Assembly (NCBI GenBank): GCA_946528555.1
Contig: CAMMYS010000009.1
Span: forward strand, 1-44,765
Origin: an uncultured Mycoplasmatota bacterium
Lineage (GTDB): Bacteria; Bacillota_I; Bacilli_A; RF39; UBA660
Direction: 5' to 3'
Length of the DNA stretch: 44,765 nucleotides
The notes beneath the pieces are model-generated. The model ran no database searches. It was given only the letters and a program-made list of their open reading frames with translations, and was not told the DNA's origin. This document shows, one piece after another, positions 40,711-44,765 of the stretch. Numbering within the stretch: position 1 is the first letter of the stretch; each line of letters opens with the position of its first letter. The translations under genes and the position numbers were made by a program.

Positions 40711-42019
40711 GTATAGTTTGAGTAGACCTATAGCTTATCCAGATTTAAATTTTATTAATCATTTACCTGATGATAGTATTATTGAAATTAGAAATACTAA
40801 AGGTCAAGATAAAGAAGTAATCAAAAAAATAAAATCCACAATTAAAATAAGAATAATTGGTGGATTAGATGAAAAAGCAAAACCAAAATATGATACTGAA
40901 AAATATTTTGCTAGAACTATATATAGTCCTTTAGAGGTATACAAAATAATAGAAAAGATGGAGATTATTGAAAAAGGTATTAATCCATCTTGGAATGATT
41001 TAGAAAAATCAATGTACATTTATAAAATTCTATGTGAAAGTATGAAGTATGATCATGTAGATAGAAAAGTAAATGGAAGAGATTTAGGAAGAAATTTATT
41101 AGGATTCATCACAGGAAAAGCAGTATGTGCTGGTTTTGCTATGATGTATAAAGAAATGCTTGATAGACAAGGAATAGAATGTCTATATCAAAATAAACAA
41201 TATGGTCATGCATGGAACTTAGTTAAAATAAATGGCAAATATATACCAGTTGATTTAACTTGGGATAATACAGAAAATGAAGATAAAAATAATAGATGTG
41301 ATTTTAAATACTTTGGAAGAGATAAAGACTTTTTTAAAGATCCAAATCATATTGTTACTGGTGAACCAGTAATAACAACTTCATTACTTACAAATGAAGA
41401 ATTTAATAAAGCATATAGTAAAGTTATCTCTTTGGAAAATATTGAAGTCAATACAAAACAATATGCAACACCATATGGCACTATTATTGATTATCTTGTA
41501 ATAAAAGACGGAAGATTTAATAGATGTTTCATTTCAAAAGGAAAAGAATTAAAAACGGTTATATTTGATGATACTGTTAAATTAAATACTATATTAGATT
41601 ATAACTTGTTTACTTTTGCTGAAAATAAATTCTTATTTACAAGAGATCCTAATAATAAAGTTAAAGAAGAAATGCACAAAATTAATGATAGTATTAAAGT
41701 ATTTGATAGAACTGATGGAAGTAAATTCTTTTTACAAGTAGAGGGAATGCAACCAAATGGAGCTATTAAACATAAATATATTCATATTGATAAACATGTT
41801 TTAAATGGTTATACATTATATAGCGATGATGATTTAGTACATACTCCAAGTGCTCTTATTCCAGGGGTAGCAGACATTTTATTATCAAGGAGAAGAGTAG
41901 AAGAAAAGGCAAATAAGTTTAATGGATATGTTGGTTATATGGGTATAGAAAAAGGAAGATTTGTTAAATATGCAAATGCTGGTCTTGAAGAACGCATTTC
42001 TGGTATAAAAAGATATTGA
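40703..42019 (+). CDS. Transglutaminase-like cysteine protein
   Basis: 438 residues. A transglutaminase-like (papain-fold) core has the triad Cys142 (GKAVCAGFAMMYKEML), His169 (YGHAWNLVKING) and Asp184 (YIPVDLTWDN). The N-terminal 95 residues and the C-terminal 230 are unrecognised; no signal peptide is evident, so it may act in the cytoplasm. Bacterial members are often peptidases or peptidoglycan/protein cross-link enzymes. ATG at 40703 chosen because AAAGGTG lies six bases upstream; an in-frame TTG at 40685 precedes that motif. The promoter of tRNA-Gly overlaps the stop. Confidence 0.78.
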   Translation: MSRYSLSRPIAYPDLNFINHLPDDSIIEIRNTKGQDKEVIKKIKSTIKIRIIGGLDEKAKPKYDTEKYFARTIYSPLEVYKIIEKMEIIEKGINPSWNDLEKSMYIYKILCESMKYDHVDRKVNGRDLGRNLLGFITGKAVCAGFAMMYKEMLDRQGIECLYQNKQYGHAWNLVKINGKYIPVDLTWDNTENEDKNNRCDFKYFGRDKDFFKDPNHIVTGEPVITTSLLTNEEFNKAYSKVISLENIEVNTKQYATPYGTIIDYLVIKDGRFNRCFISKGKELKTVIFDDTVKLNTILDYNLFTFAENKFLFTRDPNNKVKEEMHKINDSIKVFDRTDGSKFFLQVEGMQPNGAIKHKYIHIDKHVLNGYTLYSDDDLVHTPSALIPGVADILLSRRRVEEKANKFNGYVGYMGIEKGRFVKYANAGLEERISGIKRY

Positions 42020-42044
42020 AAAAGTTGTAGTAATATGTTAATAT
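42016..42044 (+). promoter_or_regulatory. Promoter of tRNA-Gly
   Basis: TTGAAA at the end of the previous gene, 17-bp spacer, TGT-TAATAT as extended -10. Predicted start about 42051. Confidence 0.45.
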
Positions 42045-42052
42045 ATTACTAC
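42027..42052. other. Inverted repeat over the tRNA-Gly promoter
   Basis: Perfect ten-base arms GTAGTAATAT and ATATTACTAC separated by six bases, covering spacer, -10 and start region. Candidate operator; no T-run, so not a typical terminator. Confidence 0.5.
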
Positions 42053-42056
42053 TGAT

Positions 42057-42131
42057 GCAGGTGTAGTACAACGGCTAGTACGCGGCCTTGCCAAGGCTGA
42101 GACGTGGGATCGTCCCCCATCACTTGCTCCA
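42057..42131 (+). tRNA. tRNA-Gly (GCC) with non-canonical T-loop
   Basis: 75 nt with encoded CCA. Acceptor GCAGGTG/CACTTGC (one G-U pair), D-arm GTAC/GTAC with GG in the loop, anticodon GCC at 42090-42092 in loop TTGCCAA. The T-stem GTGGG/CCCAT closes a loop ATCGTCC instead of TTCNANN: T54 is A and A58 is T. The neighbour tRNA-Cys has the normal TTCAAAT loop. Confidence 0.9.
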
Positions 42132-42140
42132 TATGAAATT

Positions 42141-42165
42141 AACTAGTCTTAGGACTAGTTTTTTA
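42141..42165 (+). terminator. Terminator after tRNA-Gly
   Basis: Stem AACTAGTC/GACTAGTT, four-base loop, T-run. Confidence 0.85.
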
Positions 42166-42166
42166 T

Positions 42167-42195
42167 TTGCATTTAAATATATATTTTTATATAAT
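42167..42195 (+). promoter_or_regulatory. Promoter of the lipoprotein gene
   Basis: TTGCAT, 17-bp spacer, TATAAT; two further TATAAT copies follow in tandem up to 42206, before AAGGAG. Confidence 0.6.
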
Positions 42196-42218
42196 ATAAT
42201 TATAATAAGGAGTTGGAT

Positions 42219-43664
42219 ATGAAAAAATTAGAAAGGTTAATGTTTGTATTAATTTGTACTCTATTATTAAGTGGTTGTGTTAAAATGCATACTACAATGA
42301 CAATTGATAGTGATAAGAGTATGATGTATGAACAAGAAGTATTAATGTCTAGTGCAATAACTAGCATGGCTGAAGAATCTACTGATGAAGAAGCAATGAA
42401 TGATTATAAGAGTAGAGGATTCAAAATAGAAGAAATAAAAGATAAAGATGGTTATACTGGTTATAAATTATCTAAGAAGTTTGATAATATTGATAACTTA
42501 TCAAAGGGTGATGGAAGTGTTGTTAATATTGGAGAATTTTATGATAAAGAATTTGATGAATCTAAATTATTTAAATTAGAAAAAGGTTTTTTTAAAAATA
42601 CATATACTGCTAACTTTAAATATGAAGTTAATAATAGCGAAATGAATGATGGTGAAGCTACATTTGATAATGAAACAGAAGAATTAAATGAAACATCTGA
42701 AATAGATGAGGAAGTTGGTGCTTCTGTAAAACCAGGAGAAGATGAAAATACTACTAGTGAAGAAGTCTTAACAACTGGTTTTGAAGATGGAGAAGAAGGA
42801 AATGATACATTTGGTGATTTATCTGCTTTAACTTCATTAATGGGAGAAGCTGAGTTTACTTATGTAGTTAATTTACCAGTTGCAGCAACTTCAAATAATG
42901 CAACTAGTGTAACAAATGATGGAAAAACTCTTTCATGGAAAATAGATCAATCAGGTGATAATGTAATAAAATATTCATTCTCATTACTTAATATGACAAA
43001 TGTTATTATTGTTTGTGGTGGTGGAATACTATTAATATTAGGTATTTCAATTGCTTTAGTTGTCGTATCTAAAAATAAAAAGAAAAAAGAAGATAATTTT
43101 ACTCCTACAGTTGTAAATGAAACTAAAGAAGGAGATACACCAATTAATGTAGAAAATGTATCTGGTAGTGAAGAAGTTAATAATTCAATAGAGACAGTTA
43201 ATGAACAAACAGTGGTTGCGGAACCTCAAACTGAAATGCCAGTTGTTGAACCAACAGCTGAGATAGCACCTGTAGTTCAAGAAGAGCCAGTTTTAGAAAA
43301 TCCTGTAGAAAATATGGTTAATTCAGTGGAACCTGTTAAGGAAGTTGAACCAATATTAAATATTGAAATTCCAACAATTCCAGAAGTTCCAACAGCAACA
43401 ATGGAAGAAATATCTACTGTTCCAATGAATATTGAAGAGGAAACACAACAAGAAGGATTAAAATTATCTCCTGAACAAGGAATAATGCCACTTGAAGTTA
43501 CACCAAGCGAAGCTCCTGTTAATCCAGAGTTTGTAATGCCAACAGTTGATGGATCGCAACCAGCAGTAGAAAATAATACACCTGTTGAAAATCCAGAGTT
43601 TGTAATGCCTACTGTTGATGAAACACAAATACCAGAAGCTCCAGTAGATAACAATATTCAATAA
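42219..43664 (+). CDS. LppM-like lipoprotein with transmembrane helix and long cytoplasmic tail
   Basis: 481 residues. Signal peptide with lipobox LLSGC, lipidated Cys20. The next part (VKMHTTMTIDSDKSMMYEQEV...) resembles the LppM domain found in actinobacterial and Bacillota lipoproteins, interrupted by an acidic insert (about 155-200). A second hydrophobic helix (about 261-283) ends in SKNKKKK, so the last 195 residues should lie in the cytoplasm; they are rich in Pro, Glu, Val and Thr and carry a repeated NPEFVMPTVD (twice). ATG at 42219 with AAGGAG six bases upstream. The coexistence of lipid anchor, TM helix and internal tail is unusual. Function unknown. Confidence 0.72.
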   Translation: MKKLERLMFVLICTLLLSGCVKMHTTMTIDSDKSMMYEQEVLMSSAITSMAEESTDEEAMNDYKSRGFKIEEIKDKDGYTGYKLSKKFDNIDNLSKGDGSVVNIGEFYDKEFDESKLFKLEKGFFKNTYTANFKYEVNNSEMNDGEATFDNETEELNETSEIDEEVGASVKPGEDENTTSEEVLTTGFEDGEEGNDTFGDLSALTSLMGEAEFTYVVNLPVAATSNNATSVTNDGKTLSWKIDQSGDNVIKYSFSLLNMTNVIIVCGGGILLILGISIALVVVSKNKKKKEDNFTPTVVNETKEGDTPINVENVSGSEEVNNSIETVNEQTVVAEPQTEMPVVEPTAEIAPVVQEEPVLENPVENMVNSVEPVKEVEPILNIEIPTIPEVPTATMEEISTVPMNIEEETQQEGLKLSPEQGIMPLEVTPSEAPVNPEFVMPTVDGSQPAVENNTPVENPEFVMPTVDETQIPEAPVDNNIQ

Positions 43665-43697
43665 AAAAAACTCCTAGTAATCTAGGAGTTTTTTTTT
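43663..43697. terminator. Bidirectional terminator at the convergent junction
   Basis: Stem CTCCTAG/CTAGGAG extended by an A-run on the left and T-run on the right; serves both the lipoprotein gene and the minus-strand protease gene. Confidence 0.88.
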
Positions 43698-43698
43698 G

Positions 43699-44765
43699 CT
43701 AATAATTATTTATAATTTTTCTAATATCATCCATTACATAGTCGTGATCTAATTTACCACTCCTACATTTAGTAAGTATTATTGAAAATTCATTAACAAT
43801 TTTTTTAACACCAATTAATTCTTCTTTAGTAACAGTTCTTTTAAACAAAAACTTAATTCTTTTTTCTAAACATCTTGTAAAGAATAAATCTAAATTTAAT
43901 ATATCTTTTATGTTATTGTCTTTCTTAATTCTTTCTAAAGCATCTAATATACATGATACTACTGGTTTTTTAGATTCGACACCATGTTTAAAAATCTCTG
44001 TTGCTAGCTTATCAAATTGATCAAAAAATTCATAAAATTCTATTCCATCTTGATACATAGTTCTAAATGTTTTATTAGTACCTAGAACATATTTCATCAT
44101 TCTAGCATATGTAGTTATTTTATAGTTATTAGATTCATAATTAAATACATTTTTATAACAATCTTGGCCTAATTCATATTTGCCTTGTATTTTATCTAAT
44201 TTAAATATTTGAAGTGCTTCATCTTCATTAAATATATCATCTATTAATATAATCCTATCTTTATTGGCATAATATTGTCTTATTCCATCTTTTCCATCTG
44301 GTACATCCACTGGTATTAATCCATTTTGTCTAATAATAAGTTTTTGTTCATAATATGGAATAGTAAAAATATTTGGATATTTAGTATTTAAATTGTTAAC
44401 TAATTCTTTATACTTATTATCATTACTTCCAACGTTTCCAATATAAGCAGTTTGAAAAGCATGACCAAATTCATGTGATATTATTTTTCTATTTACTATG
44501 TTTACCATTTCGTTAGAGACATCAGGTATTCTATTTTTCAATTTTTTAACAGAGACATCACTAATTGTATTAATATTTGATATTTTAAGTGTTTGATTAT
44601 CTATATTATAGTCTTCTTGTTCTATATTATTTGGATTATAAACATTGGTATATAAATAATTTCTTATATTATGAATAAGTCTATTTATAAAAAAGTCTAA
44701 TGATGAACTACTATTATTAACATATATAGTTTCATTATCAAAATTTATTTTAACATTTTTATAGT
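43699..44765 (-). CDS. HExxH zinc metalloprotease-like protein (5' end outside window)
   Basis: The minus-strand frame is open from the right edge to the stop at 43699 (about 355 codons seen), so the TTG at 44541 is not the start. The zincin motif is IISHEFGHAFQT, with two His and the catalytic Glu; the third ligand is not obvious (candidates are in FNEDEA or YESNNYKI downstream). The region before the motif is Asn/Asp/Ile-rich; the C-terminal 150 residues are helical. No membrane segment is seen in this part. Family not recognised; a peptidase with unknown target. Confidence 0.7.
   Translation of the reverse strand, partial: YKNVKINFDNETIYVNNSSSSLDFFINRLIHNIRNYLYTNVYNPNNIEQEDYNIDNQTLKISNINTISDVSVKKLKNRIPDVSNEMVNIVNRKIISHEFGHAFQTAYIGNVGSNDNKYKELVNNLNTKYPNIFTIPYYEQKLIIRQNGLIPVDVPDGKDGIRQYYANKDRIILIDDIFNEDEALQIFKLDKIQGKYELGQDCYKNVFNYESNNYKITTYARMMKYVLGTNKTFRTMYQDGIEFYEFFDQFDKLATEIFKHGVESKKPVVSCILDALERIKKDNNIKDILNLDLFFTRCLEKRIKFLFKRTVTKEELIGVKKIVNEFSIILTKCRSGKLDHDYVMDDIRKIINNY

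Noticed and set aside
1..44765. Mycoplasma-type code with TGA read as Trp
   Set aside because: Genes such as recF, dnaX, ricT and rsmA end at TGA with a downstream start in place, and Trp is encoded by TGG throughout.

Overview
The window is a stretch of a very AT-rich bacterial chromosome close to the replication origin. It uses the standard bacterial code: TGA is a stop and Trp is TGG. Gene content and order are those of the origin region of Bacillota (Bacilli side): recF-gyrB-gyrA, SRP RNA-tadA-dnaX-ebfC-recR, holB-ricT-trmN6-rsmI, pth-mfd, tatD-3D protein-rsmA, spoVG, divIC-tilS-ftsH and tsaB-rimI-tsaD. Several proteins are shorter than their Bacillus counterparts (Mfd, HolB, RimI, TsaB, TadA) and some Bacillus neighbours (yabA, rnmV, hprT) are absent. 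This fits an uncultured, small-genome, gut-type member of the Bacilli; that lineage assignment is inference.

Layout. 1-4964 holds the recF-gyrB-gyrA operon. 4972-5579 is gene-free and carries the most striking element: ten near-perfect palindromes in strict alternation, five matching the binding site of Noc (TATTTCCCGGGAAATA) and five matching parS, the ParB/Spo0J site (TGTTCCACGTGGAACA). A short SRP RNA follows, then DNA replication and repair, tRNA and rRNA modification, and cell-division genes up to 24807, nearly all on the + strand and often overlapping by a few bases. 24835-27102 is a minus-strand pair: a dCMP deaminase and an unusual RNB-domain (RNase II-like) protein lacking one catalytic aspartate.

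27184-34401 is an envelope block: a four-helix membrane protein, an anchored exported protein behind a complex promoter region, a cysteine-rich repeat protein with a pilin-like N-terminus, a membrane-anchored CPHC thioredoxin, and two unknown membrane-anchored proteins. 34433-39421 holds tRNA-Cys, a phosphoesterase, a 46-residue membrane peptide, an OGG1-type glycosylase, an HD-domain protein and the uraA-upp uracil salvage operon. That operon is preceded by a leader peptide and terminator that resemble a pyrBI-type attenuator. 39470-44765 holds a PAP2 phosphatase, a leucine-rich protein, a transglutaminase-like protein, a tRNA-Gly with a non-canonical T-loop, an LppM-like lipoprotein and the end of a minus-strand HExxH metalloprotease.

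The housekeeping genes form compact operons, each with recognisable -35/-10 promoters and U-tract terminators. The parS/NBS array would couple chromosome segregation (ParB/SMC loading) and nucleoid occlusion (Noc) at a single origin-proximal site.
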